The notes under the pieces were generated by a model. It did not search any database and had not been told where the DNA came from. It saw only the letters and a list, made by a program, of their open reading frames with translations. Positions 43,727 through 53,630 of a DNA stretch of 64,000 nt are shown here, in pieces. The translations under genes were made by a program, and so were the position numbers. The DNA is from Flavobacteriales bacterium UBA1494. GTDB lineage: Bacteria; Bacteroidota; Bacteroidia; Flavobacteriales_E; Vicingaceae. The DNA lies in NCBI GenBank assembly GCA_905182175.1, contig CAJJAT010000003.1, forward strand, positions 186,001 through 250,000, given 5' to 3'. Every line of letters begins with the position of its first letter. The stretch's first letter is position 1.

Positions 43727-44476
43727 TTAAATAGTTGTTGAAGCTTTCCAAATTCTCCAGCTTTCTTCTGCTTGAATGCGCAACATAGACAATCCATTAA
43801 CAGCTATGGCCCCTTTTTCCTTTGCTTTTTTTAATAACAATGTCTCCTCAGGGTTGTACACTAAGTCATACACTAAGTGTTTGTTTCCAATACCTTCAAC
43901 ATCAATCGGAATCATTTTTTCAACATCTGGAAAAGTGCCCATTGGTGTGCAATTAATTAAAAATCGAAACGATGCGATTGAAATTTTGTCCAAATCTTCG
44001 TAGCGAATTTCTTTTTTTGATTTAGGACTTCTGCTTACGTAATAAAAAGGAATTCCTAAGTCTTTTAATACAAAAGCGATGGCCTTTGATGCTCCGCCTG
44101 TTCCAAAAATAAGGGCTCGAGTATGGTATAAATTTAAAAAAGGTTTAATGCTGTTTCTAAATCCAATAACATCTGTGTTGTAGCCTTTTAAATTGCCATT
44201 TTCTAAAAATTTAATGGTATTGACAGCTCCAATATTTTCAGCAATGGGATCAATTTCATCCAAGAAAGGTATAATTAACTTTTTATATGGTATTGTAACG
44301 TTGAGTCCTTTGCAATCCGGGTACACTTTTAATGCATTCCTAAATTCTGAAATATTTTCCAATTCAACGTTTACATATGTACAATTTGAAATCGATTCTT
44401 TTTTAAATTTTTGCGAAAAGTATTCTTTTGAGAAGGAGTGGGAGAGGCTTTTGCCAACTAAACCGTAGGTATTCAT
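43727..44476 (-). CDS. aroE: Shikimate dehydrogenase
   Basis: The 249-residue enzyme has the shikimate-binding LVGKSLSHSFS at residues 6-16, catalytic lysine K65 in NVTIPYKK, D102 in YNTDVIGF, and the NADP loop FGTGGASKAI. It reduces 3-dehydroshikimate with NADPH in the chorismate pathway. Its start overlaps the DUF368 gene end by 4 bp, so translation is coupled. It is the last gene of a five-gene minus operon. Confidence 0.95.
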   Translation of the reverse strand: MNTYGLVGKSLSHSFSKEYFSQKFKKESISNCTYVNVELENISEFRNALKVYPDCKGLNVTIPYKKLIIPFLDEIDPIAENIGAVNTIKFLENGNLKGYNTDVIGFRNSIKPFLNLYHTRALIFGTGGASKAIAFVLKDLGIPFYYVSRSPKSKKEIRYEDLDKISIASFRFLINCTPMGTFPDVEKMIPIDVEGIGNKHLVYDLVYNPEETLLLKKAKEKGAIAVNGLSMLRIQAEESWRIWKASTTI

Positions 44477-45399
44477 ATAGCGGTATTTTGCTTCGCAGCA
44501 ATTTTCTCAATTAAAAAAATTAAAAAAAATCCAGCAATAGCACAAATTATTGCAACACTAAGTTGGGGATCAACTTCCATACTTTGAGGTAAAATATTTT
44601 CTTGCAATTTTGGAACTGTATCGCCGTGTCTATCCGTCATAGTTGACAAAGTTCTTTTCCAAGGCCATATTTTATTTAACGATCCAATCATAAAACCTGT
44701 TAGAAGCGCAAGGGTAATATCATGGTGTTTCTTGAGTAAGTAAGAAAGTAGATGCGTAAAGCTTACTAAACCGATAATACAGCCTAATCCAAAAATTGCG
44801 ATAACAGAAATGTTGAATTCACTCAACGAATCTATAATAAAAGTATACATCCCAAGCAGCACCAAAATAAACGAACCGGAGATGCCAGGTAAAATCATGG
44901 CACAGATTGCGAGCATGCCTGCAACAAATACAAATAATAAGGAACTAGAAGCCTCACTAGGAGCGGAACCTGTTATCCAATAAACTAAAACTGTTCCAAG
45001 CAACAAGGCGATAAATTGAGGTGAGCCCCATTTTTTTACCGTTTTACCAACAAAAATACTTGAAACGATGATTAGTCCAAAAAAGAAAGACCAAATTGGG
45101 ATGGACTGAAATTCTAATAAATATTTAATTAGTTTAAGTAATGCTGCTATTCCGACAGCCATTCCTGAACAAAGTACCACTAAAAAATTACCGTTAATGT
45201 GTTTCCAGGCATCTTTAATACCATATTTTTTGATAACAGGAAATACCGTACTAAACGATTTGAGAGCATCAATAAACTCTTCGTAAATTCCTGTTAGTAG
45301 AGCAATTGTGCCTGCTGAAACACCTGGAACTAATTCCACAGCTCCCATTGCCATTCCTTTTAATGCTAAAAGAAGATTTTCTTTTGTGGATCTGCTCAT
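44473..45399 (-). CDS. DUF368 / PopT-like undecaprenyl-phosphate translocase family protein
   Basis: The 308-residue membrane protein has about nine hydrophobic segments and the DUF368 signature GMAMGAVELVPGVSAGTIALLTGIY at residues 14-38, with a second repeat-like LPGISGSFILVLLG. DUF368 (PopT) proteins have been linked to recycling of the lipid carrier undecaprenyl phosphate across the inner membrane. That role is taken from family knowledge. It overlaps the rhodanese gene before it and aroE after it by 4 bp each. Confidence 0.87.
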   Translation of the reverse strand: MSRSTKENLLLALKGMAMGAVELVPGVSAGTIALLTGIYEEFIDALKSFSTVFPVIKKYGIKDAWKHINGNFLVVLCSGMAVGIAALLKLIKYLLEFQSIPIWSFFFGLIIVSSIFVGKTVKKWGSPQFIALLLGTVLVYWITGSAPSEASSSLLFVFVAGMLAICAMILPGISGSFILVLLGMYTFIIDSLSEFNISVIAIFGLGCIIGLVSFTHLLSYLLKKHHDITLALLTGFMIGSLNKIWPWKRTLSTMTDRHGDTVPKLQENILPQSMEVDPQLSVAIICAIAGFFLIFLIEKIAAKQNTAI

Positions 45400-45698
45400 G
45401 AAAGCTCATTAAATGCTTGAATCCCACCAATACAAGAGTATATAAAACAACCGTCTAATTTTTTAGATAAGTGGTATGCGATAGCTTTAGAACGATTACC
45501 GGAAGTGCAAATGATGTAAATACTTTTCCTGTTTTTTAATTCACTTAGGTTAGAAAGAACTTCGCCCATAGGTATATTATTACCACCTATATTTGATTCT
45601 CCAAATTCATATTCTTCTCTTACGTCAATTAGACAAACGTTAGAAATCGAATCTATTTGAGATTTAAATGCAGCAGCGTCAAGCTCTACAAACTTCAT
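45396..45698 (-). CDS. Small rhodanese-domain protein
   Basis: The 100-residue protein is a single rhodanese domain: VCLIDVREEYEFGESNIGGN, then the active-site loop IICTSGNRSKAIA with the sulfur-carrying cysteine. It moves sulfane sulfur or acts as a small sulfur carrier. The partner is unknown. It overlaps both neighbours by 4 bp. Lying next to phosphosulfolactate synthase, a sulfur link is plausible but unproved. Confidence 0.85.
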   Translation of the reverse strand: MKFVELDAAAFKSQIDSISNVCLIDVREEYEFGESNIGGNNIPMGEVLSNLSELKNRKSIYIICTSGNRSKAIAYHLSKKLDGCFIYSCIGGIQAFNELS

Positions 45699-46480
45699 TT
45701 TATACTCTTTTTAGCTAAATCTTTAGGCAAAAAGTCATGAAAAGTATCTCCTCTCAATCCAATTCTTAGCGTTTCAAGTGGTATAACTTCATTATAGCCA
45801 ATGTTTCCTAAATTAACATTGGTACCAAATTGTTTGATGAACCAAACTTGTTGTGGTTTTTTTGGGGCTTCCCATAAAATGCTTTCAGGGTTAACTTTAG
45901 CAGTAATCTTATTTACTAACGCTACATGCGCAGTTCCATTTGGTCGATAAATTCCAACATTTCCGCTTTCTCTTGCTTCTGCAATTACCTTCCAAGCTCC
46001 GGCTTCCAATTCTGCCGACATCATGTTGATCCACTTATTAGGACTAATTAAAATGCCTTCTTCTTTTGAACCAACTTCTGATAAAACGGTAAACTCTTTA
46101 CTTAGTTCAGTGATATATTTACATTTTAATGCATGGTCTAATTCAACAGAACCATCAGATACTTCAACGGTAGTTAATTTAAATTTTCTGAGTAAATCTC
46201 TGTACTCGTCAAACATTCCACGAATAATAAAGGCTTCAAACAAAGTACCTCCTAAATAAACCTTCATACCGGCATTGTGGTAGATGTCAATTTTTTGTTG
46301 GAGGTCCTTTGAAACGTAAGAAGTTCCAAAACCCAACTTTACGATGTCTGTCAAATGTGAACAGCTATCAACAAAGTTTTCAGCCTGTCTCCAGCTAAGT
46401 CCTTTGTCCATCATCATGGTAAGACCTGAATCTCTTGGCACTGCAGTGCGATTTGGAATATGTGGTAGGTTAAAATTCAT
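45695..46480 (-). CDS. comA: Phosphosulfolactate synthase
   Basis: The 261-residue TIM-barrel protein reads through the ComA signatures: DSGLTMMMDKGLSWRQAENF, TDIVKLGFGTSYV, YLGGTLFEAFI and TVEVSDGSVEL. It joins sulfite to phosphoenolpyruvate to make phosphosulfolactate, the first step toward coenzyme M in methanogens; in Bacteroidota the product probably feeds sulfolactate or related sulfonate synthesis. Methanogen-type partners are not in the window. It is 3 bp after the TPR gene and overlaps the rhodanese gene by 4 bp. Confidence 0.88.
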   Translation of the reverse strand: MNFNLPHIPNRTAVPRDSGLTMMMDKGLSWRQAENFVDSCSHLTDIVKLGFGTSYVSKDLQQKIDIYHNAGMKVYLGGTLFEAFIIRGMFDEYRDLLRKFKLTTVEVSDGSVELDHALKCKYITELSKEFTVLSEVGSKEEGILISPNKWINMMSAELEAGAWKVIAEARESGNVGIYRPNGTAHVALVNKITAKVNPESILWEAPKKPQQVWFIKQFGTNVNLGNIGYNEVIPLETLRIGLRGDTFHDFLPKDLAKKSIK

Positions 46481-46483
46481 GTT

Positions 46484-47899
46484 TTATTTTTTATAATATT
46501 CCAACAAATCAATAACTTGTGGGTGGTATTTTGCTTCTTCATATGCTTCGAAGAGAGAATCCTTTTCTTTATAATGGTTCCTTAGTGCTACATCTAGGTA
46601 AAACATTGCATTTATTATGTCACCTTTTTCAAGCAAGAAGCCGACGAAATTATACAATAACTTCCCATTTTTTGTTTGATTTTGGACACCTAAAACATAA
46701 TAATTCATTGCATCTTCTAAGTTGTTTAACTTCTTAGAAGTATTTGCTAAATCAATTAGAACTGTATCGTTTTCAGGTTCTAAGTCGAATACAACTTCAA
46801 ATGCTTCAATGGCTTCTGTAAAAAAGCCAAGTTCTACTTGAACTTCACCTAAAAGGTAGAAATATTCAGGATTAAACTCGTCTAATTTAATGGCTTTTCT
46901 AACGTATGAAAGAGCATCTAACTCTCGATTCATCTCAAAATAACATGCAGATATACCGTACCATGAGTCAGCTAAAAACTCATCAAATGTTAGCGCTTTT
47001 TTGTAAAAAGAAATAGCTTTTTCAAACTCTTCTAGCTTCTCGAAGCTCTCTGCCATGTAATGATAGCAGAGGGCATCTTCTGTATCAAATTTCAAGGTTT
47101 CATTAAATACTTCGAGTGCCTCTTCGTATTTCTTTTGTTGATTTAAGCAATGCGCTTTGTTAAAGTAAGCTGATGAAAAATCTTCTTTTATCAGAATTGC
47201 GAAATCATAACATTCAATCGCTTTTTCAAATAAATCTAGTTTGGAATACGTAATTCCGAGGTTATACCAACCTATGTACGAATAAGGAGTTTTATCTACA
47301 AAAGATTGAAAGTATTCTTTTCCCTCTTCCATTCGTTCAGACACATCAAAGCAAAAGCCTAGCTCATATAATGCAGTTTCATTTTCAGTGTTCGCACTCA
47401 GTATTTTCTTTAAATAATAAATAGACTCATCATGCTTGTCCAGGTTTTCATACTCAAATGCCAGCTGAAGTAAAATGTCTTCCTTCTCAAATTTTTCTGA
47501 GAAATTGAGGGCTTTCTTATAGTTTTCTATTGCTTTTTCAGACTTTCTCAACTGACTAAAAATACCAGCTTTTGTATAGAATAGGTCAAAATTAAATGGC
47601 TCAATAGTTTCAGCTTTATTTAAGAATTTCAGTGCCTCTTGTGGTTTATGAATGGAGGAATAGAGTTGAGCAACACTAACGAGTAAACTTGCAGAATTTG
47701 GATGTTGCTCCAAAGCTCCCTTTGAAACAATTAATGACTTTTTAAAGTTGCTTTTAGAGTTGTAAAACTCTAACAAATTTTCGAACTCGTCGACATCAAA
47801 GAAAAGATTCGTTTTTTCATCCAACATAGATTCGAATCTCTCAACTGTTGCAGTGATATCCATTCCATCCTCAAAAGAAAATTCATTTTCATTATCCAT
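46484..47899 (-). CDS. Tetratricopeptide repeat protein
   Basis: The 471-residue protein is nearly all TPR helices, with about eleven 34-residue repeats (for example SLIVSKGALEQHPNSASLLV, YIGWYNLGITYSKLDLFEKA, ADSWYGISACYFEMNRELDA). There is no signal peptide, so it is probably cytoplasmic. TPR proteins are protein-binding scaffolds; no partner is known. It is the first gene of the minus operon continuing through comA, rhodanese, DUF368 and aroE, with a 3-bp gap to comA. Confidence 0.85.
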   Translation of the reverse strand: MDNENEFSFEDGMDITATVERFESMLDEKTNLFFDVDEFENLLEFYNSKSNFKKSLIVSKGALEQHPNSASLLVSVAQLYSSIHKPQEALKFLNKAETIEPFNFDLFYTKAGIFSQLRKSEKAIENYKKALNFSEKFEKEDILLQLAFEYENLDKHDESIYYLKKILSANTENETALYELGFCFDVSERMEEGKEYFQSFVDKTPYSYIGWYNLGITYSKLDLFEKAIECYDFAILIKEDFSSAYFNKAHCLNQQKKYEEALEVFNETLKFDTEDALCYHYMAESFEKLEEFEKAISFYKKALTFDEFLADSWYGISACYFEMNRELDALSYVRKAIKLDEFNPEYFYLLGEVQVELGFFTEAIEAFEVVFDLEPENDTVLIDLANTSKKLNNLEDAMNYYVLGVQNQTKNGKLLYNFVGFLLEKGDIINAMFYLDVALRNHYKEKDSLFEAYEEAKYHPQVIDLLEYYKK

Positions 47900-48378
47900 T
47901 GTACATCAAAATTCGACCTCATAGACAAAGGTTGTGAAAATTAATAACGGACAAAGTTCGGTTAACTATTATTATCCACAAAGAAATTAACAAAAATTAC
48001 TTCTAAACATAAGTCTAATTGTTTTTTAAGGTCAAATAAATAGAAAATTATGGTGTAAAAGATTGATTCATAAGTGTAATTAATAAAATTCAAACAATTC
48101 GCTGAAATGCAGGTTTATTTTTTAAACATATATTAAGGTATTTGTTGACTAAAACAATACACTTCTCAAAAAAATAAAGTGATAAATTCCCTTACTTTAT
48201 GGATTTAATGACTTTACATGGAATAATAATGTCAATAGTTATCTGAATCCATTTAAATTGTAAAATATTGTAAAATAGGATAACAGCGAGGAATGGTCGA
48301 AACATCTTAATAACTCCCTAAGAATTTAAAGCTTTTGGAAAGGAAAATGGCTAATTTTGAGCAAAATTTAGAACATAT
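47900..48378. other. Gene-free divergent gap before glmM
   Basis: This AT-rich stretch of 479 bp separates the divergent TPR operon and glmM. I see no gene or stable hairpin; only the candidate glmM promoter at its right end. Confidence 0.5.
48335..48359 (+). promoter_or_regulatory. Candidate promoter for the glmM operon
   Basis: TTG at 48335-48337 and TAATTTTG (exact TAnnTTTG) at 48352-48359, 14 bp apart, closer than the usual 17-23. The -7 box ends 19 nt before the ATG. Confidence 0.4.
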
Positions 48379-49785
48379 ATGACCTTAATTAAGTCAATTT
48401 CAGGGATTAGAGGAACAATTGGAGGTGTTGTAGGAGAAAATTTAACTCCCGAGGATATCGTAAAGTTTGCCTCAGCATATGGACAGTGGATAATCAATAG
48501 AAGTACAAGTTCAAGTTCTGTAACAATTGTTATCGGTAGAGATGCCAGAATAAGTGGAGCGATGTTGAATCGTTTGGTGGTTGCTACTTTGCAAGGATTG
48601 GGTATTCATATTATTGACATCGGTCTTTCTACAACACCAACTGTAGAAATTGCTGTACCATTAGAAAATGCGAACGGCGGAATTATTTTAACGGCGAGTC
48701 ATAATCCAAAAGAGTGGAATGCACTTAAATTGCTGAATGAAAAAGGGGAGTTTATTTCTGCTCAAGATGGAGCAGACCTTTTAAATATTGCTGAAGAAGG
48801 AGGAGCTAAATATCAAACTGTAGGAAAGTTAGGGACATATGTTATAAATGATACCTATTTTAAAAAGCACGTTGATCATGTTCTTGGTTTAGAGTTGGTG
48901 AATAAAGAAGCGATAGCCAAGAAAAATTTTAAAATTGTGATTGACTGTGTAAACTCAACAGGAGGGATCGTTATACCTATGTTGTTAAAAGCATTAGGGG
49001 TGACAGAAGTAATTGAGTTGTATTGCGAGCCGAACGGAAATTTCCCACATAACCCTGAGCCTTTACCTGAGAATTTGACTGAAATTTCTGCGGCGGTTAA
49101 GAAGCATAACGCTGATTTAGGAATAGTGGTGGACCCTGACGTAGATAGATTGGCTTTAGTATCAGAAGATGGTGAAATGTTTGGTGAAGAATACACGTTA
49201 GTTGCCGTTGCTGACTACGTTCTACAACACACCAAAGGATCTACAGTGAGTAATTTATCTTCAACTAGAGCTTTACGGGATGTTACTGAGAGTTTAGGTT
49301 GTGAGTATTTTGCATCTTCTGTTGGGGAAGTTAATGTTGTAGATAAAATGAAAGAGGTTCATGCAATTATTGGCGGTGAGGGCAATGGAGGTGTTATTTA
49401 TCCTGCTTCCCATTATGGTCGTGATGCGTTGGTTGGAATAGGATTGTTTTTGTCACACTTAGCAACTTTTAAAGGGAAAACACAGAAAGCTTGTTCTGAG
49501 CTTAGATCCTCTTACAATTCGTATTATATCTCTAAAAATAAAATAGAATTAACACCAGAAATAAATGTGGATGATATTTTAATTAAAATCCATGAAAAAT
49601 ATAAAAATCAACCGATTAATACCATAGACGGTGTTAAAATCGAGTTTGATAAAGAGTGGGTACACTTGAGAAAGTCAAACACTGAGCCGATTATTAGAAT
49701 TTATTCTGAAAGTGAATCAGAAACTACAGCAAACCATTTGGCAGAGAAAATTATAAGCGATATTAGAGAAATTATTAAAGCCTAA
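48379..49785 (+). CDS. glmM: Phosphoglucosamine mutase
   Basis: The 468-residue enzyme has the phosphoserine loop LTASHNP (Ser107), the metal site DPDVDRL (D252, D254, D256), the sugar-binding GGEGNGGVIYP and the phosphate-binding RKSNTEPIIRIYSE near the end. It converts glucosamine-6-phosphate to glucosamine-1-phosphate for UDP-GlcNAc, hence peptidoglycan and lipopolysaccharide. The length fits the Bacteroidota branch, which is slightly longer than E. coli GlmM. It leads an operon with a cysteine desulfurase 5 bp and an MBL hydrolase 2 bp further on. Confidence 0.93.
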   Translation: MTLIKSISGIRGTIGGVVGENLTPEDIVKFASAYGQWIINRSTSSSSVTIVIGRDARISGAMLNRLVVATLQGLGIHIIDIGLSTTPTVEIAVPLENANGGIILTASHNPKEWNALKLLNEKGEFISAQDGADLLNIAEEGGAKYQTVGKLGTYVINDTYFKKHVDHVLGLELVNKEAIAKKNFKIVIDCVNSTGGIVIPMLLKALGVTEVIELYCEPNGNFPHNPEPLPENLTEISAAVKKHNADLGIVVDPDVDRLALVSEDGEMFGEEYTLVAVADYVLQHTKGSTVSNLSSTRALRDVTESLGCEYFASSVGEVNVVDKMKEVHAIIGGEGNGGVIYPASHYGRDALVGIGLFLSHLATFKGKTQKACSELRSSYNSYYISKNKIELTPEINVDDILIKIHEKYKNQPINTIDGVKIEFDKEWVHLRKSNTEPIIRIYSESESETTANHLAEKIISDIREIIKA

Positions 49786-49790
49786 AATAG

Positions 49791-50924
49791 ATGAAGAACA
49801 TTTATTTCGACAATGCAGCAACAACACCTATAGACTCCCGAGTAGTTGATGCCATGATACCAATATTAAAAGAAAATTTTGGGAATCCTTCCTCTATTCA
49901 TTCTAATGGAAGAATTGCTCGAAGTGTAATTGAAAAATCAAGGAAACAAGTAGCATCATTTTTTAACTCCAATCCATCAGAGTTCTTCTTTACCTCGGGA
50001 GGAACGGAGGCAGACAACATGATTTTACGTTGTTGTGTTGAAGACCTTGGAGTAACGCATATCATAACTTCAAGACTTGAACACCATGCTGTGTTGCATA
50101 CTGCAGAAGAATTAAGGGATGCGGAAGGTGTTAAATTGAGTTTAGTTAATGTTTGTAGTAAAGGTATAATTGATTTAAACCACCTAGAAGAGCTACTAAA
50201 ACTAGGAGGAAAGACGTTGGTGAGCTTAATGCACGCCAACAATGAAATTGCCACAAAATTACCGTTGAAAGAAGTAGGTGAAATTTGTAAAGAATATGAT
50301 GCACTATTTCACTCCGATACTGTTCAAACAATAGGACATTATTCATTTGATTTTAGCGATTTGAATTTACATTTTGCAACTTGCGCGGCTCATAAATTTA
50401 ACGGTCCTAAGGGTATTGGGTTTTTATACATGCGAAGCGATGCGCAATTGAAACCAATGATTACAGGTGGAGCACAAGAGCGAAACATGCGAGCTGGAAC
50501 TGAAAATATTTATGGGATAGTTGGTCTTGCAAAGGCATTAGAATTGGCTTATGATGGTTTAGAAGAGCATCATAGAGATATCCAAATTTTAAAATCATAC
50601 ATGATTAAACGGTTAAAAGAAGAAATTCCGGGCGTATCATTTAATGGAGACTCTGAATCGACTGATTCATTGTACACCGTTCTAAACGTTTGCTTTCCGA
50701 ACTCAGATGTTGATGAAATGTTTTTATACCATTTAGACATTGAGGGAATCAGCGTTTCGGGAGGTAGTGCTTGCTCTTCCGGATCGAATATCGGCTCGCA
50801 CGTACTCAGAGGTATTGGCACATCGATGGAAAGGCCGTCTGTTCGATTTTCTTTTGGGAGATTCAATACGATTGCAGAGGTTGATAAAACAGTTGAAGTG
50901 TTGACAAAAATTTACAGTAAATAA
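49791..50924 (+). CDS. Cysteine desulfurase (NifS/IscS family)
   Basis: The 377-residue enzyme has the PLP lysine K202 (CAAHKFNGPKG) and the catalytic cysteine C328 in SGGSACSSGS. It removes sulfur from cysteine to form a protein-bound persulfide that feeds Fe-S clusters and tRNA thiolation (for example MnmA at 15 kb). The short, flexible loop around C328 fits the IscS/NifS group (type I). No iscU or iscA adjoins it. It sits between glmM and the MBL hydrolase in one operon. Confidence 0.93.
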   Translation: MKNIYFDNAATTPIDSRVVDAMIPILKENFGNPSSIHSNGRIARSVIEKSRKQVASFFNSNPSEFFFTSGGTEADNMILRCCVEDLGVTHIITSRLEHHAVLHTAEELRDAEGVKLSLVNVCSKGIIDLNHLEELLKLGGKTLVSLMHANNEIATKLPLKEVGEICKEYDALFHSDTVQTIGHYSFDFSDLNLHFATCAAHKFNGPKGIGFLYMRSDAQLKPMITGGAQERNMRAGTENIYGIVGLAKALELAYDGLEEHHRDIQILKSYMIKRLKEEIPGVSFNGDSESTDSLYTVLNVCFPNSDVDEMFLYHLDIEGISVSGGSACSSGSNIGSHVLRGIGTSMERPSVRFSFGRFNTIAEVDKTVEVLTKIYSK

Positions 50925-50926
50925 TT

Positions 50927-51691
50927 ATGAAAATAACAGTACTCGGCAGCGGAACGTCGCAGGGAGTTCCTGTTATTGGTTGCGATTGCGATGTCTGCCA
51001 ATCGAACAACGAAAAAGACTACAGAAGACGGTGTTCTATTTTGATTGAAAAAGGCAACACAAATATTGTAATTGACACTGGGCCTGACTTTAGAGAACAA
51101 ATGTTGCGAGCAAAAGTAAAGCAGCTAGATGCGGTATTGTTTACTCATGAGCACAAAGACCACGTTGCGGGACTAGACGACATTAGGGCTTTTAACTTCA
51201 TGAATAAAGGCAAAGAAATGGAGGTATATGCAACTCCTAGGGTTCAAAAGGCTTTAAAAAGGGAATTCGAATACGTTTTTGCAGAAAATAAATATCCCGG
51301 TGTACCTGAAATTCATCTTAATAACTTAGGGGATGATATTTTTACAGTAGATGATATTACGATACAACCTATAAACGTGATGCATTATAAATTGCCTGTT
51401 AAATGTTTTCGAGTGGATGATTTTGCCTACGTAACCGATGCAAACTTTATATCTAAGGAAGAAAAGCAAAAACTAATAGGTTTAGATGTGTTGATTTTAA
51501 ATGCTTTGCGAAGAGAGCCTCATATTTCCCATTTTAGTTTAGAAGAAGCATTAGACCTAATTAGGGAATTGAAACCACGAATGGCCTACTTAACTCACAT
51601 CAGTCATTTACTTGGAAAGCACGATGACGTGGAACAAGAATTACCTAAAAATGTTAGAATCGCTTATGATGGGTTAGGGTTTTCTACTTAA
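50927..51691 (+). CDS. MBL-fold metallo-hydrolase, PhnP-like
   Basis: The 254-residue protein has the metallo-beta-lactamase motif FTHEHKDHVAGLDD, and near the start GSGTSQGVPVIGCDCDVCQS with a CxCxxC cluster, as in PhnP-type cyclic phosphodiesterases. The histidine HISH-LLGKHDD closes the site. It probably hydrolyses a phosphodiester; the substrate is unknown. It shares the TTAA stop tetranucleotide with the convergent T9SS protein gene. Confidence 0.85.
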   Translation: MKITVLGSGTSQGVPVIGCDCDVCQSNNEKDYRRRCSILIEKGNTNIVIDTGPDFREQMLRAKVKQLDAVLFTHEHKDHVAGLDDIRAFNFMNKGKEMEVYATPRVQKALKREFEYVFAENKYPGVPEIHLNNLGDDIFTVDDITIQPINVMHYKLPVKCFRVDDFAYVTDANFISKEEKQKLIGLDVLILNALRREPHISHFSLEEALDLIRELKPRMAYLTHISHLLGKHDDVEQELPKNVRIAYDGLGFST

Positions 51692-53478
51692 TCTGACCAA
51701 ATAAACGACTTTGTTTCCTGTCCTACAGAAATGAAATATGTTCCTGAAGGTAGGTGGTTCCTAATTATTTCAATACGATCAGAATATCTTAGCATTTTCG
51801 AGTTTACTTTACGACCACGAACATCTAAAATTTGAATGATTTCATTGTGTGCGGAATTAATTATCACGGTTAGTTTATCTGAGCTAGGGTTTGGAAAAAT
51901 AGTTCCTATCGTTCCTGTACTATTGTTTTTAATTGAAGTAGTGAGCGGTTCAATCTCTATGTTCATTAAAAAATCTTCAGTTAACTTATCTCTATATTCT
52001 GACCAAGAGCCAAAAATTACCTCAAACGTTTGTCGTGATGCCGGACGTGTAAAGCTTCTTGATAAATTAACCGCAGGACCATCCATTAGCCAGTATAAAT
52101 AAACACCGCCACTATTGATTACTATAGGAGTTGCAAGCGGAACTCTATTGTATACACCTACGCTTATTGTATTGCCATTTACAAAAGTAGAATCTAAGGT
52201 GGTTCCTTGCCCTGCCTGTCTTCCGTTATCGTCTAAAATTATACTGTGGAAACCTACACTAGGAGTTCCAATTGCTGTTATAAAAAAATTAGCTGCAACA
52301 ATTCTTGCAGGGTAGTAAGGAGGTTCTATGTACAACCCACAACCACCATTGCCTCCGGCCCAACCAATTCCAAGCCCTCCAACTCCGTCGGTATAATCTA
52401 AGGTTGCAGGGGATAAAGTAGTGTCAACTACAAGAATTAGAAATTCACTTGTATCATTTGTTATGGCAAAGTCTCCTGTTATTCTAGTAACATATGTTTG
52501 TGCGCTATACCGACCTGTTAAATTGGGGTTAAAAGATCTAAATGTTTTTAATGAATCATTACCTGACTTTAATGAATCAATGTTTTGAATGGCGTTATAA
52601 GCAGTAATTCCTGCAGGGTCTCGTATTACCGTAGTAACAGTTATCGAAGATTTAACGTCTTGATTACCTACATTTTTAATGAGTGCAGTAGGAGAGAAGG
52701 TACCATTTAGTGGCAAGAAAATTGCATTATTTCCTATGTTATCAATGTATTCAACAGACAAATCAATTACTGCTTGCGCAACAGTTGGGTACTCAAACTT
52801 TATACTAAAGCTATCTGATGGAAAAGTAGTTCCTCTAAAATACTGTAAGCCATCATTGCCTGAGTTGTTTTCTATTCCTATTGTCACAAAGTTTGAAATG
52901 TAGGTCGGATCCGGCGTTCCAACCTGCTTTAAATAATTAAAGGTAATGGATGAGTCTCTTTTATTTAGGAGTACCTGAAAACTATTGTCTCCGGCATATT
53001 GATTTGTATTGTTCACCCAGAAAGGTACTTTATCGAAAGTAACACAAATGGTATCTCCTTGGTTGTAGAAAAAACAAGACCCGGCATTGCCTGTGCCAGA
53101 AAAAGTAAAATCAGTTAATAATGCAGCTATAAAGTGATTCGATCCTGTATTTAATGGTATTTGTGGAAATTGAGCGTTAGACGATGCTATGTTTACAGGA
53201 TCAAAAGAGATGTAACCATTTGATCCAATGTATAAGTTAGTTGGTGTTCCGGAGTAATAAGGGAAGCCTGAAATGGTATACGGGCCAACAAAATTATCGT
53301 CTGTTAATCCATTTATTATGATTCCGATTTGAGTTATATCAAACCATTGGAAACTTGGTCCGTTGGGATGTAAAGAGTTTTTGTAAGTGTATCCAAAGTT
53401 ATCAGGTCCACCACTGGTTGTTTGGCTAAATACAATTAACGAATAAAGAGTTAGCCATAAGAATAGTGCTTTTTTCAT
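51688..53478 (-). CDS. T9SS-secreted protein of unknown activity
   Basis: The 596-residue product has a signal peptide (MKKALFLWLTLYSLIVFSQ). The first 220 residues form a beta-rich domain like those of Bacteroidota exported proteins (YIGSNGYISFDPVNIASS; FVTIGIENNSGNDGLQYF). CARDB-like and other beta segments follow, and the C-terminus is a T9SS type-A sorting domain (IGTIFPNPSSDKLTVII, LPSGTYFISVGQ). No catalytic motif was found. It is likely cell-surface or secreted. Confidence 0.82.
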   Translation of the reverse strand: MKKALFLWLTLYSLIVFSQTTSGGPDNFGYTYKNSLHPNGPSFQWFDITQIGIIINGLTDDNFVGPYTISGFPYYSGTPTNLYIGSNGYISFDPVNIASSNAQFPQIPLNTGSNHFIAALLTDFTFSGTGNAGSCFFYNQGDTICVTFDKVPFWVNNTNQYAGDNSFQVLLNKRDSSITFNYLKQVGTPDPTYISNFVTIGIENNSGNDGLQYFRGTTFPSDSFSIKFEYPTVAQAVIDLSVEYIDNIGNNAIFLPLNGTFSPTALIKNVGNQDVKSSITVTTVIRDPAGITAYNAIQNIDSLKSGNDSLKTFRSFNPNLTGRYSAQTYVTRITGDFAITNDTSEFLILVVDTTLSPATLDYTDGVGGLGIGWAGGNGGCGLYIEPPYYPARIVAANFFITAIGTPSVGFHSIILDDNGRQAGQGTTLDSTFVNGNTISVGVYNRVPLATPIVINSGGVYLYWLMDGPAVNLSRSFTRPASRQTFEVIFGSWSEYRDKLTEDFLMNIEIEPLTTSIKNNSTGTIGTIFPNPSSDKLTVIINSAHNEIIQILDVRGRKVNSKMLRYSDRIEIIRNHLPSGTYFISVGQETKSFIWSD

Positions 53479-53630
53479 AATTGTGTTAATTTTGACAGTT
53501 TGAATTTAGTAAAAATGAGACGTTAAACCAAATTCATTTTCCATTTAAAAGAGTATACAGCCAATACTGTAACATTGGTAGATTGATTTGTTGCTTTTCG
53601 TAATTTCGAATTATATAAAAATAAAACTAT

